Assembly: GCF_937936435.1 (NCBI RefSeq)
Contig: NZ_CALDDG010000137.1
Coordinates: forward strand, 1-24,838
Source: an uncultured Sulfuricurvum sp.
GTDB taxonomy: Bacteria; Campylobacterota; Campylobacteria; Campylobacterales; Sulfurimonadaceae
Direction: 5' to 3'
DNA length: 24,838 nucleotides
Both the position numbers and the translations under genes were made by a program. The stretch's first letter is position 1, and each line of letters starts with the position of its first letter. The notes beneath the pieces were generated by a model. It did not search any database. It worked only from the letters and a program-made list of their open reading frames with translations, and was not told the origin of the DNA. Shown here in pieces: positions 13,787 through 21,438 of this stretch.

Positions 13787-15067
13787 TTAGAGCTGAATGC
13801 GAAAAGGGATCATTGCCGATTTGGAAAATCCCATACTTTCATAAAATCGGTGTGCCGAGAGATTATCCGAATCGGTGAGGAGGGTTACTCTTCGAATCCC
13901 TTTTTCTTTGGTGCAGGTGAGGACGTATTCGAGCAAGGATGAGCCGATATCCTCTCCACGGTGTTTCTCGTCGATGATCATATCTTCGAGCAGTGCGACT
14001 CTCTCCCCTAATGCCGTCGATACAGTGTATAAGATATTAACCATCCCCACAATCTTGTCCTTTTTGGATGCGACGTATATCTCACCGATTTTCTCATCCT
14101 CAATGATCATTTTCAGTCCCTTCGTCTGTTGCACACTGTCAGGAGTAAACTCGGCCTCTTTTGAAAAGAGCTGATGTAAAAGGGTGCAAAGGAGCGGGAT
14201 ATCTTCTACGGTTGCCGTGCGGTAGGTGATGGGGTTCTCTTTTGAGGCTGATTCGTAGGCGATAAGGATTTTTTTGCGTTCAATTCCCCATCGATAGCCG
14301 CTCATAGCACCGCTTTTGGCGATGACGCGATGACAGGGGATGAGATAGCCGATGTGATTCTCCCCGATGGCGTTGGCGACCGCACGAACGGCTTTGGGCT
14401 TGTCGATAAAGTTTGCAACATCCTGATAGGTCGTTATACCGCCGTTAGGGAGGTTGATAAGCGCTTTCCAGACATTGATTTGTAGGTTCGTTCCCTTGAC
14501 CAAGAGATTGTATTTTTTATTTTTGATAAAAATATTTTCCAGATAGGTACGGGCTTTTAGATCATCATGTACCAGATTGGCATTTTCCCAAAGCTCACAA
14601 AACCGTTTATAGATTGAGTCTTTGTTGTTGTCAATAAATCCCAGATAACAGACCCCTTTATCGGTATAGGCGATCAATGCTTCACCGAAAGGGGTGAGTC
14701 CGAAACCGTAGGTGATGGTGACGTCTTTCCCTTTTTCTCTCCACTCTTTTGGGGTAACTCCTATAAGATTGACAAAAAGTTCGTGCAGTCTGCTGGAACT
14801 CGATAATCCGATATCCAGAGTGCTGTCGAGAAGAGATTTAGACTCTTTGATATGCTCTTTGGCATAGTTCAGCGTCACGGAGTGGAGAAACTGTTTGGGA
14901 GTTACTCCGACGTACTCTTTAAATACCCGCATGAAATGGTACTTGCTCATCCCGATATTTCGAGCTATTGTGTCGATGGAGGGCTGCTCTTTGAAATGGG
15001 TATCGATATAGGTAATGGCTTTGGCTATCAGCTGATAGTTCTGATTTAATATCTCGATCTCTTGCAT
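13787..15067 (-). CDS. AraC-MGMT-GNAT fusion (Ada-like alkylation-response protein)
   Basis: A 426-residue three-domain protein. Residues about 10-112 form an AraC-type double helix-turn-helix (IDTIARNIGMSKYHFMRVFKEYVGVTP). Residues about 117-272 are an O6-alkylguanine-DNA methyltransferase with the acceptor cysteine C245 in LIPCHRV. Residues about 280-426 are a GNAT acetyltransferase domain (HRGEDIGSSLL at 369-379, AHRFYESMGF at 405-414). Unlike E. coli Ada it lacks the N-terminal zinc domain that accepts methyl from phosphotriesters and switches on transcription, and it has an extra GNAT. The ATG at 15067 follows AAGGTGA. It lies 10 bp downstream of glyA and is probably co-transcribed. The frame is continuous, so this is not an artefact of adjacent ORFs. 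Confidence 0.9.
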   Translation of the reverse strand: MQEIEILNQNYQLIAKAITYIDTHFKEQPSIDTIARNIGMSKYHFMRVFKEYVGVTPKQFLHSVTLNYAKEHIKESKSLLDSTLDIGLSSSSRLHELFVNLIGVTPKEWREKGKDVTITYGFGLTPFGEALIAYTDKGVCYLGFIDNNKDSIYKRFCELWENANLVHDDLKARTYLENIFIKNKKYNLLVKGTNLQINVWKALINLPNGGITTYQDVANFIDKPKAVRAVANAIGENHIGYLIPCHRVIAKSGAMSGYRWGIERKKILIAYESASKENPITYRTATVEDIPLLCTLLHQLFSKEAEFTPDSVQQTKGLKMIIEDEKIGEIYVASKKDKIVGMVNILYTVSTALGERVALLEDMIIDEKHRGEDIGSSLLEYVLTCTKEKGIRRVTLLTDSDNLSAHRFYESMGFSKSAMIPFRIQL

Positions 15068-15077
15068 ACAATCACCT

Positions 15078-16340
15078 TTAATAGGTTGCGTTATTATAGA
15101 CTTTAAAACCCTTTAAAAGAGTTTCGAGTTCCTTTTTGACCTGCATTTGGAGAGGGATGTTTTTTATATCGTCTAATATATCGCAGATTTTATGTGCGAT
15201 CAGGATAAACTCTTTTTCCTTCATCCCCAGTGTACTCAACGCAGCAGAGCCTATTCGGATCCCTGACGTAGACGAAGCGGGGCGGGGATCGGTGGGGATT
15301 GAATTTTTGTTGACGGTGATACCGGCATTTTCCAATGCCACACTTGCGTCTTCCCCGGAAAAATCTTTGTTGATCAGTGATACGAGTACCAGATGGTTAT
15401 CGGTTCCGCCGCTAATGAGCTCATACCCTCTTTGAATCAAAATCTCCCCTAAGACTTTTGCATTGCTTTTAACAGCCTTGGCATACTCCTTCCACGAGGG
15501 ATGTAAAACTTCTCCGAACGCTACTGCTTTAGCTGCGATGACGTGTACCAAAGGCCCCCCCTGTATTCCGGGGAAGATGGCGCTGTCGATTTTTTTGGCG
15601 ATCTCTTCGTTGTTCGTCATAATGATACCGCCGCGAGGACCTCTGAGCGTTTTGTGGGTCGTGGAGGTGACGACATCGGCGTAGGGAAACGGGCTCATGT
15701 GTTCTCCCGCAGCGACCAATCCGGCAATATGGGCGATATCGGCAAACAAAATCGCTCCGACGGCATCGGCGATTTCTCGAAACCGGGCAAAATCAATTTC
15801 ACGGGCATAGGCGGAAGCTCCGCACACGATAATTTTGGGTTGAACGATTTTTGCGATTTCCATGACATTATCATAATCGATACGACCGTTAGATGCTACC
15901 CCGTAAGTAAAAGAGTGGTAGTTTTTCCCCGAAAAATTGGGTTTCGCACCGTGTGTCAAATGTCCTCCGTGACGCAAATCCATCCCCAATATTTTATCTC
16001 CGGCATTCAGTAACGCCGCATAAACGGCTCCGTTGGCTTGGCTACCCGAATGAGGCTGTACGTTTGAGTATGCGCAGCCGAAAATCTGGCACAGGCGATC
16101 TTTTGCCAGTTGTTCTATTTGATCGGCGAACTGGCACCCTCCGTAGTATCGTTTGTTCGGATACCCCTCTGCGTATTTGTTGGTAAAAATACTCCCCATC
16201 GCCTCCATAACGGCAGGTGAGGTAAAGTTTTCGCTGGCGATCATCTCCAGATGCGTTGATTGTCGGTGGAACTCGTTTTCGATAATGGCGAAAACTTCCG
16301 CATCCGCAGCCGATAATTGCTCTTCTCGTATAAAACTCAT
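15078..16340 (-). CDS. glyA: Serine hydroxymethyltransferase
   Basis: A 420-residue PLP enzyme that interconverts serine and glycine, supplying one-carbon units to tetrahydrofolate. Signature segments: HLEMIASENFTS (30-41), YPNKRYYGGC (60-69), HSGSQAN (97-103), DIAHIAGLV (201-209) and the PLP lysine K230 in TSTTHKTLRGPRGG. The frame is open upstream to 16433, but the ATG at 16340 is chosen because MSFIREEQL follows a strong AAAGGGGA site and the extra 31 residues have no family counterpart. The downstream neighbour is the Ada-like fusion, 10 bp away. Confidence 0.97.
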   Translation of the reverse strand: MSFIREEQLSAADAEVFAIIENEFHRQSTHLEMIASENFTSPAVMEAMGSIFTNKYAEGYPNKRYYGGCQFADQIEQLAKDRLCQIFGCAYSNVQPHSGSQANGAVYAALLNAGDKILGMDLRHGGHLTHGAKPNFSGKNYHSFTYGVASNGRIDYDNVMEIAKIVQPKIIVCGASAYAREIDFARFREIADAVGAILFADIAHIAGLVAAGEHMSPFPYADVVTSTTHKTLRGPRGGIIMTNNEEIAKKIDSAIFPGIQGGPLVHVIAAKAVAFGEVLHPSWKEYAKAVKSNAKVLGEILIQRGYELISGGTDNHLVLVSLINKDFSGEDASVALENAGITVNKNSIPTDPRPASSTSGIRIGSAALSTLGMKEKEFILIAHKICDILDDIKNIPLQMQVKKELETLLKGFKVYNNATY

Positions 16341-16441
16341 CGTGTCCCCTTTTTGTATGGTTCGTAAAAGTTTAGCTATACGCTCAGATAATGACAATCC
16401 AAATGTTGCTGAAATAAAGGAGAATGTGAGCAATTTTTGGA

Positions 16442-16470
16442 TTGTTTTTGATTATGATTTGAACTAGAAT
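16442..16470 (+). promoter_or_regulatory. Putative promoter of the yciI-like gene
   Basis: TTGTTT (16442-16447), a 17-bp spacer and TAGAAT (16465-16470), 34 bp before the ATG at 16505. This fits spacing rules but neither box is perfect. Confidence 0.35.
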
Positions 16471-16504
16471 TTTGCAGATTAACAAAAAATAAAAAGGCTT
16501 AACA

Positions 16505-16792
16505 ATGTTCATTATCTCACTCAACTACATCAAACCCCTCGAAGAGGTGGATACGCTCCTTGTAGAGCATGTCGAGTATCTCAAAGAACAATATAGATTG
16601 GGAAGTTTTCTCGCATCGGGACGTAAAACTCCCCGTATAGGTGGGGTGATTTTGGCAAGTGCGGTATCGCGCGAAGAGATAGAGACGATTATCACCCTCG
16701 ATCCGTTTTATCGGCACGGTGTCGCTGAGTATGAGATCACGGAGTTCAGTCCGACGATGACTGTTGATGCATTGGAGTTTTTGAGGGAATGA
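16505..16792 (+). CDS. YciI-family protein
   Basis: A 95-residue protein with the YciI ferredoxin-like fold: FIISLNYIKPLEEVD at the N-terminus, a central histidine (H21) in LLVEHVEYLKEQY, SGRKTPRIGGVILA, and DPFYRHGVAEYEITEFSP near the C-terminus with a second histidine. YciI proteins are small stand-alone domains whose His-Asp pair is thought to be catalytic, mostly of unknown substrate. Divergent from glyA. The upstream AAAAAGG is a modest ribosome site. Confidence 0.85.
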   Translation: MFIISLNYIKPLEEVDTLLVEHVEYLKEQYRLGSFLASGRKTPRIGGVILASAVSREEIETIITLDPFYRHGVAEYEITEFSPTMTVDALEFLRE

Positions 16793-16826
16793 GTATTGAG
16801 TTTATTTATGATTCATACGACATTTG

Positions 16827-16955
16827 ATCCATTGGGCGAATAATGATTATCCTCAACTACACACGGTAGAAGAAATCTATTGGATTGACTAGGGATATGA
16901 TGTAGTATTTGATAAAACGCTCAGTGTAGGTACTTGTGCAGTGCTGAGTTCATAG
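16827..16955 (+). other. Possible protein-coding remnant
   Basis: In the 205-bp gap after the YciI gene one frame reads IHWANNDYPQLHTVEEIYWID, TAG, GYDVVFDKTLSV and on to a TAG at 16953. The residue mix looks protein-like, but there is no start, no recognised family, and one stop inside. Probably a decayed gene scrap; could be chance. Confidence 0.2.
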
Positions 16956-16968
16956 AGAAATGCGTATT

Positions 16969-16987
16969 TTTCCGCCGGTCGCGGAAA
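16969..16987. other. GC-rich hairpin after the Rossmann-protein gene
   Basis: TTTCCGC and GCGGAAA (seven-base arms, loop CGGTC) lie 10 bp beyond the stop of the minus-strand gene ending at 16998. Reading on the minus strand it is followed by A residues, not T, so it lacks a canonical terminator tail, but it may protect the 3' end of the mRNA. Confidence 0.35.
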
Positions 16988-16997
16988 GGGGAGGGGA

Positions 16998-17384
16998 TCA
17001 GTAGCCGATCTCCGTATGATCTTGCGGGATCGGTTCGTTGCCGGGGAGCAAATACCACATCAGGTAATCGACCACCATAGGAATCAGTACCGTTTTGTGG
17101 TTGTCCGTCTCCTGGAGAATCTGGCGGATCGCCTGTTTTATCTCCGGACGGTTGGACGTATCCATGATGATATCGACGGACGCCCCAAGCTCTCGGATCG
17201 CATTGCTGAAATCATCGTAATAGGCAATGCCCGCCTCTTTGGCCTCTGCGATCTTCGGGTTTGTCCCAACGCTTTCGCAGACGGCGATAATGTTTACCCG
17301 CTCATTCCCAACTTCGACGAATTTGTCAAAAAAACGTGACCCCATGCGACCGAGACCGATGAGTAGGACATTGACTTGTTTCAT
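16998..17384 (-). CDS. Small NAD(P)-binding Rossmann protein, dehydrogenase-like
   Basis: A 128-residue protein starting with a clear Rossmann motif VNVLLIGLGRMGSRFF (G10-x-G12-x-x-G15) and continuing like the nucleotide-binding half of homoserine dehydrogenase or Gfo/Idh/MocA enzymes (IIAVCESVGTNPKIAEAKEAG, then VDIIMDTSNRPE). It ends in a unique short tail (YLMWYLLPGNEPIPQD) with no catalytic domain. Since the ends are clean and the start has AAGGATAA upstream, it appears to be a complete small protein rather than a truncation. Function unknown. Confidence 0.75.
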   Translation of the reverse strand: MKQVNVLLIGLGRMGSRFFDKFVEVGNERVNIIAVCESVGTNPKIAEAKEAGIAYYDDFSNAIRELGASVDIIMDTSNRPEIKQAIRQILQETDNHKTVLIPMVVDYLMWYLLPGNEPIPQDHTEIGY

Positions 17385-17510
17385 TGATTATCCTTTATAG
17401 TTTAGATTAATCATTATAATTCAATAAGCTTAAGTGAATACATGTTTGGAAGTACGATTTTTGTGACGTCATTGGATGAGCATCGATGGATTGGTCTTTT
17501 TGAGAGAGAG

Positions 17511-18176
17511 TCAACCATAAAATTGTGTAAACTCCTCTAAAGCGATACGCTCGGTGCGGTAGCTATTGATAATGGCATTTGTGTCTTCATACCCCAGTGC
17601 CATCCCGCAAAGGAGAATTTGCTCTTCTTTGATGTTCAACTCTTTTCTGACGATATCAGGATATTCCGCCAATGCGGCTTGCGTACAGCTTCCCAGACCT
17701 AATTGTGCAGCCGATAGCATCACAGATTGTAAAAACATCCCATAATCCAGCCAAGAGCCTTTTTCCAAAGATGATTCGATAAAAAAATACAGTACGACGG
17801 GTGCATCGAAAGCTCTGTAGTTGGCTTTCCATTGCTCTTGCTGCTTCTCTTTGTCTTCTTTTGCAATCTTTAGGGTTTGATACATCAAAAGACCTGTTTC
17901 TTTTCGTCTGCTTTTATAGGGTTCATTCCATTCAAGCGGATAGTATCGGTAATCCATATTCGGTTTTATGCCCGATTCGAATGCATCGATGATTTTGGTT
18001 TCGATATTATTTTTCGTCTTTCCACTAACGACGCAAACTTTCCACGGTTGCATATTAACACCGGATGGGGCATATTTGGCAGTATTCAAAATCATTTCGA
18101 TTTTTTCTTTTTCGACGGCTTTGTTCAGAAAGGATCTGACTGATTTACGGGATTTTAACGCTTCTAATACGTTCAT
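17511..18176 (-). CDS. Nitroreductase-family flavoprotein
   Basis: A 221-residue FMN-dependent nitroreductase. N-terminal SRKSVRSFLNKAV (about 9-21) and APSGVNMQPWKVCVV (about 36-50) are the FMN-phosphate and substrate-cleft motifs; the C-terminal part has QLGLGSCTQAALAEYPDIVRKELNI and LLCGMALGYED. Enzymes of this type reduce nitroaromatics, quinones or flavins with NAD(P)H. Its ATG overlaps the EthD-like stop (ATGA, 18173-18176), so translation is coupled, and both follow an HxlR regulator. Confidence 0.92.
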   Translation of the reverse strand: MNVLEALKSRKSVRSFLNKAVEKEKIEMILNTAKYAPSGVNMQPWKVCVVSGKTKNNIETKIIDAFESGIKPNMDYRYYPLEWNEPYKSRRKETGLLMYQTLKIAKEDKEKQQEQWKANYRAFDAPVVLYFFIESSLEKGSWLDYGMFLQSVMLSAAQLGLGSCTQAALAEYPDIVRKELNIKEEQILLCGMALGYEDTNAIINSYRTERIALEEFTQFYG

Positions 18177-18514
18177 TGCATTGGCTCAGATGAAATGGCA
18201 ATAGCGACTTCATTGATCTGAATAATCGGTTGAATATCCGTATAGTTTTGAATATCACCTTGAAGCTCCTGCGCATGTGGCATAAATGCAGCCATAAAGT
18301 GTTCGACCGTATCGAAATAATAGTGGCACATTGCTACATACGAACATGGGATATTTGCCTCTTCCAATGCAAGACCTCGCTCAACCCTGACACTATGAAA
18401 CCCCTCTGCCTTTGAGAGACGTTCAATCGAAAGCGGCATATGTTTTTCTAAATAGTAGTCAAAATCAAAACGGCACCCCTCCGTGAAGGGGTAGATACTG
18501 GCAATGTTAAACAT
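18173..18514 (-). CDS. EthD-domain protein
   Basis: A 113-residue ferredoxin-like protein with EthD features: IASIYPFTEGCRFDFDYYLEKHMPLSIE (the Y-x3-HMPL segment) and a C-terminal DIQPIIQINEVAI strand. EthD proteins accompany catabolic or detoxification oxidoreductases with unclear biochemical role. The ATG at 18514 is preferred over an upstream start (18568) because it follows GAGGAAT and begins the domain; the upstream extension lies in the HxlR gene. It starts 2 bp after the HxlR stop. Confidence 0.8.
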   Translation of the reverse strand: MFNIASIYPFTEGCRFDFDYYLEKHMPLSIERLSKAEGFHSVRVERGLALEEANIPCSYVAMCHYYFDTVEHFMAAFMPHAQELQGDIQNYTDIQPIIQINEVAIAISSEPMQ

Positions 18515-18516
18515 GT

Positions 18517-18900
18517 TTATTCCTCGTTTATAGTTTGTCCGAAAGTTTTGGCATAGTGCTGTGACCATGCAACGACTTCATCAATGACGGGTTTGAGCTG
18601 TTGTCCATGAGGGCTAAGTGTGTATTCGACCCTCGGAGGGACTTCGGCAAATACTTCGCGCTCTATCAGATGCAGTTCTTCGAGTTGCTTGAGTTTTGAA
18701 GATAACGTTTTATTGGTAATCGGTTGCAAATATTTGGATAATTCTTTAAAACGCATCGAGCCGTTGCTGAGATACCAGATAATCATCAGTTTAAGCCGAT
18801 CATCGAACATCTCGAAAAATATTTCTGCTGAGAATTGGTAAGTGTTGCCATTTAGTTTTATCATGCCGAAACTGTAACTAATAGTTTCTTTATTTATCAT
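18517..18900 (-). CDS. HxlR-family transcriptional regulator
   Basis: A winged-helix regulator of up to 127 residues. The HxlR core is DDRLKLMIIWYLSNGSMRFKEL, KTLSSKLKQLEELHLIEREVF and EVPPRVEYTLSPHGQQLKPVI. No cysteine is present, so it is not a thiol redox switch like YodB or HypR and must sense a ligand or be modified otherwise. Two starts are possible: ATG 18900, which lies inside the palindrome at 18896-18925 and has no ribosome site, or ATG 18864 (115 residues), which fits a transcript starting just after the palindrome. Upstream of EthD and nitroreductase in one operon. Confidence 0.88.
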   Translation of the reverse strand: MINKETISYSFGMIKLNGNTYQFSAEIFFEMFDDRLKLMIIWYLSNGSMRFKELSKYLQPITNKTLSSKLKQLEELHLIEREVFAEVPPRVEYTLSPHGQQLKPVIDEVVAWSQHYAKTFGQTINEE

Positions 18901-18925
18901 TAGTATATTTTAGTATACTAATGAT
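18896..18925. promoter_or_regulatory. Perfect 12-bp inverted repeat, candidate HxlR operator/promoter
   Basis: ATCATTAGTATA (18896-18907) and TATACTAATGAT (18914-18925) are perfect inverted arms with a six-base spacer. Two TATACT sequences on the minus strand (18917-18912 and 18907-18902) could act as -10 boxes inside the palindrome. It covers the upstream candidate start of the HxlR gene and is well placed for autoregulation of the HxlR-EthD-nitroreductase operon. Confidence 0.7.
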
Positions 18926-18971
18926 ATCCGTTTCTAAACATGCATGAAAATAAAGAGAGTTATCTTTAGTA

Positions 18972-19661
18972 TCATAAAGGCTGTATCGTTTGAGATCCAA
19001 ACTCTTTCACACGGTTGAAATCACGAGATAGGCTTACCGCAGTCTCGGTCGTTTGTCGATAAGCGATAAGCTCCTCGATACTGATAAGCGGGTAATGATG
19101 TTTATCCGAGAAAGCTTTTGCTTCATCACGGTTCATCATCGTTCCGTCGGGATTGGTCAATTCGCACAATACCCCACAAGGCTCTAATCCTGCCATGCGC
19201 ATCAGATCGACGGTTGCTTCGGTATGTCCCGGGCGTTCCAGTACTCCGCCGTCGCGTGCTCTTAACGGAAACACATGACCGGGAGAAACGATGCGGGATG
19301 CGCCGTCTTCGGCGATAGCTGCACGGACGGTTGTGAGACGGTCTTGTGCCGAAACTCCGGTCGTCACCCCATCTTTGGCTTCGATAGAGACGGTAAATGC
19401 CGTTTGAAAACGGGAATAATTGTCCGTTGTCATCATCGGCAGGTCTAATTCGGCAATTTTTTTGGCACTTAGGCATAGGCAGACGATACCGCTGCATTCA
19501 CGGATGAGCAGTGCCATTTGTTCTACGCTCAGTGTTTGAGCCGGAAAAATAAGATCGGCCTCGTTTTCACGGTCGGTACTGTCGGTCACGATGACGCCCT
19601 GAGCGTTACGTAATGCTTCAATAGCATCAAAAAGCAGTTGGAAATTTGGATTCTGATTCAT
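18972..19661 (-). CDS. ribB: 3,4-dihydroxy-2-butanone 4-phosphate synthase
   Basis: A 229-residue enzyme that converts ribulose 5-phosphate to 3,4-dihydroxy-2-butanone 4-phosphate and formate in riboflavin synthesis. The acidic metal/substrate loop is D30-R-E-N-E-A-D36, and the second signature is ERPGHTEATVDL (about 142-153). There is no GTP cyclohydrolase II domain, so it is a stand-alone RibB rather than the RibBA fusion. The ATG at 19661 follows GGAG at 19672-19669. An FMN riboswitch lies upstream, giving feedback by the end product. A supply of FMN/FAD fits with the several flavoenzymes nearby, though that is not evidence of linkage. Confidence 0.95.
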   Translation of the reverse strand: MNQNPNFQLLFDAIEALRNAQGVIVTDSTDRENEADLIFPAQTLSVEQMALLIRECSGIVCLCLSAKKIAELDLPMMTTDNYSRFQTAFTVSIEAKDGVTTGVSAQDRLTTVRAAIAEDGASRIVSPGHVFPLRARDGGVLERPGHTEATVDLMRMAGLEPCGVLCELTNPDGTMMNRDEAKAFSDKHHYPLISIEELIAYRQTTETAVSLSRDFNRVKEFGSQTIQPL

Positions 19662-19669
19662 AGGTATAC

Positions 19670-19758
19670 TCCATTGTGTAGGTGTAAACTTGAATCAGGG
19701 CATGAGTGTATACGTATGTATGTGTAGAATGGCCGTTGATATTAAAAGGGACAATGGA
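19670..19758 (-). promoter_or_regulatory. Putative Shine-Dalgarno sequestering helix of the ribB leader
   Basis: In the ribB leader RNA TCCATTGT (19758-19751), just after the aptamer, is perfectly complementary to ACAATGGA (19677-19670), which contains the GGA of the ribosome-binding site. Pairing would hide the start. No U-rich terminator is seen between aptamer and gene, so translational control is the more likely mode. Confidence 0.45.
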
Positions 19759-19771
19759 CAAACTAATACAT

Positions 19772-19920
19772 TCTCTTTCATCCGGACTGTAACCGTTGGT
19801 TTTGGATTCGCACCAAATCTGCTTGACCCCCGACATCTCACCAATGTCGGAGCGCTCGCGGACTTTTATCATGTGATAATTACCGCCAGTAAGGAATTTC
19901 ACCTCGCCCTGAGAATAAAG
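19772..19920 (-). ncRNA. FMN riboswitch (RFN element)
   Basis: On the minus strand the leader holds the conserved RFN blocks in order: AGGGCGAGGTGAAATTCC, ACTGGCGGTAA, GTCCGCGAGCGC, a variable stem (GACATTGG with its GATGTC partner), GGTGCGAATCC, AACGGTTACAGTCCGGATGAAAGAG. It binds FMN and switches off ribB expression when FMN is plentiful. The 3' end is about 110 nt before the ribB start. Confidence 0.93.
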
Positions 19921-19930
19921 TTTCAAAAAA

Positions 19931-19936
19931 ATTATA
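19931..19936 (-). promoter_or_regulatory. Extended -10 promoter of the ribB leader
   Basis: TGCTATAAT on the minus strand (TATAAT at 19936-19931 with an upstream TG) predicts transcription starting near 19924, four bases before the riboswitch. The position agrees closely with the aptamer boundary. Confidence 0.65.
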
Positions 19937-20016
19937 GCAATATGGGGATGAAAGAGTCAAACCCAATACGACGGATAAATAAGCGTTTTTGCGATGATCG
20001 TGTAGAAATCGTCTCG

Positions 20017-20038
20017 CTCCCAAGCTCCAGCTTGGGAG
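20017..20038. repeat. REP-like perfect palindrome
   Basis: CTCCCAAGCT and AGCTTGGGAG form a 10-bp perfect stem around CC. A partner half, TTGGGAACGAG (20071-20081), nearly matches the complement of CTCGCTCCCAA (20013-20023). The theme CTCCCAAGCTCCAGCTTGGGAG is like the dispersed CGTTCCCAAGCTCC-type intergenic repeats seen in many bacteria. It lies in the non-coding stretch 19937-20106, which has no gene recognised, on the ribB side of the AT-rich MATE gene. Confidence 0.6.
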
Positions 20039-20106
20039 TGTATATGCTAGTCTACATTCTAACGTCATCGTTGGGAACGAGGGAAAACATACTGTCCGAC
20101 ACTTTT

Positions 20107-21438
20107 TTATTCCTTATCAATTATCTTTTCAGGACTAAATTTTTTAAATAAAGTCGCTGCTATTATAAAAGTAATAAATTCTGCCATTGGTATCGCCATA
20201 AATATTCCATTTAAATCAAAGAAAAATGGTAGAGTAAATATAAAAAATACAGGAAAAATAAAACTTCTTGATACTGCAATAATCATTGAATGTAAAGGCT
20301 TATGAATTGCAGTAAAATAAGCTGAGATTACAAGATTCATACCATCAAAAAGAAAAGCTATCCAGATAAATGTGGCAAAACTTAGAACTATTTGTTTTGT
20401 TTTATAATTAGTATCTTCTAAAAAAATATTTGCAAGGGTATTTGGTATAAATATAAGTAACAGTATCATTACAACACCAACCAAGCTCGTAGTTATAAAA
20501 GCTAATTTTAAAAACTCTTCTATTCTTTTATTCTCTTTTGCACCAAAATTTTTACTAATAATCGGTTGTAAAGAGTCACTTATTCCAAAACTTATCATTA
20601 TTCCAATCATTAAAAGATAATTGATAACTGTAAATGCAGCTATTCCTTCTATATTAAAATTTTTTATCATTACATAGTTAAAAATTAAAGTTGTTATTCC
20701 TATTGAAATTTCATTTACAAACTCGGAAGCTCCATTGTAAGAAGCTTTTATAATTTGAATATAGCTTCCTATTGGTTTTACAAATTTAAGTGTTGCTTTT
20801 TTTGAAAAAAAATGAGGTAAAAGAATAAATAATAAAGTAAGTTGAGAAATGCCCGTAGCTAGCGCTGCTCCAAAAATACCTTTTTGTAAATATACAATCA
20901 TAAACCAATCTAATATCACGTTTATAACTGCACTTAAAAGTAAAGCTGTAAAAGCAAGATTTGGTCTATTATCAACTCTTACAAAATAATCTAAAACTAC
21001 TCCAATCATCAAAAAAGGGATAAAAATCAATATAATAGATAAATACTCTATTGCAAGTTTTGTCAAGTTTTCATCTGCACCAAAAAGATGTAAAACAGTC
21101 TCAATATTTAAAAATAAAAGTGTGCAAGTTATAAAACTAAAAAGAGTGATACAAAACATAGTTTTACTAAAAATGATAGAAGCACTTTTAATATCTCCCT
21201 CACCTATTAATTTTCCAGAGATAACACTACTACCAATTGCCAACATTAACGCAAAGCCAAATAGCAAAGAGAATATAGGAAAACTTATATTAATTGCGGC
21301 AAGTCCAGAATCTCCTACATAATTTCCTATAAAAAATCCATCAACTATATTTGCTGATGAAATGGCTAACATTCCTAATACAGAAGGTATTGAATATTGA
21401 AAAAAAACGGAGGATATTTTGCCTTTTATTACGTTCAT
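20107..21438 (-). CDS. MATE-family multidrug/toxin efflux transporter
   Basis: About 443 residues with twelve predicted membrane helices and the MATE pattern: YSIPSVLGMLAISSANIVDGFFIGNYVG near the N-terminus and a second homologous half starting near residue 225 (ASYNGASEFVNEISIGITTLIFNYVMI). Such transporters export cationic drugs or toxins using Na+ or H+ gradients. The start chosen is the ATG at 21438, since MATE homology begins right there; a TTG at 21474 would add 12 residues. The gene is far richer in A+T than its neighbours (many AAA, ATT and TTA codons), suggesting transfer from an AT-rich relative such as an Arcobacter-type organism (inference). Confidence 0.92.
   Translation of the reverse strand: MNVIKGKISSVFFQYSIPSVLGMLAISSANIVDGFFIGNYVGDSGLAAINISFPIFSLLFGFALMLAIGSSVISGKLIGEGDIKSASIIFSKTMFCITLFSFITCTLLFLNIETVLHLFGADENLTKLAIEYLSIILIFIPFLMIGVVLDYFVRVDNRPNLAFTALLLSAVINVILDWFMIVYLQKGIFGAALATGISQLTLLFILLPHFFSKKATLKFVKPIGSYIQIIKASYNGASEFVNEISIGITTLIFNYVMIKNFNIEGIAAFTVINYLLMIGIMISFGISDSLQPIISKNFGAKENKRIEEFLKLAFITTSLVGVVMILLLIFIPNTLANIFLEDTNYKTKQIVLSFATFIWIAFLFDGMNLVISAYFTAIHKPLHSMIIAVSRSFIFPVFFIFTLPFFFDLNGIFMAIPMAEFITFIIAATLFKKFSPEKIIDKE

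Noticed and set aside
15543..16013. 156-codon plus-strand ORF inside glyA
   Set aside because: It is an antisense shadow of a clear, conserved enzyme with no family character of its own.
16341..16433. N-terminal extension of glyA to an upstream start
   Set aside because: The added residues have no SHMT counterpart, and a strong ribosome-binding site precedes the internal ATG at 16340.
16969..16987. Rho-independent terminator at the hairpin
   Set aside because: The T-run is on the 5' side for either possible transcript direction, so it lacks the required U-tail.
17463..17472. TGTGACGTCA sequence as a second Crp site
   Set aside because: Only one half-site matches TGTGA and the second half has no TCACA at the right spacing.
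19690..20151. 153-codon plus-strand ORF across the riboswitch and MATE end
   Set aside because: It runs antisense through a clear FMN aptamer and a REP-like palindrome and has no recognisable domain.
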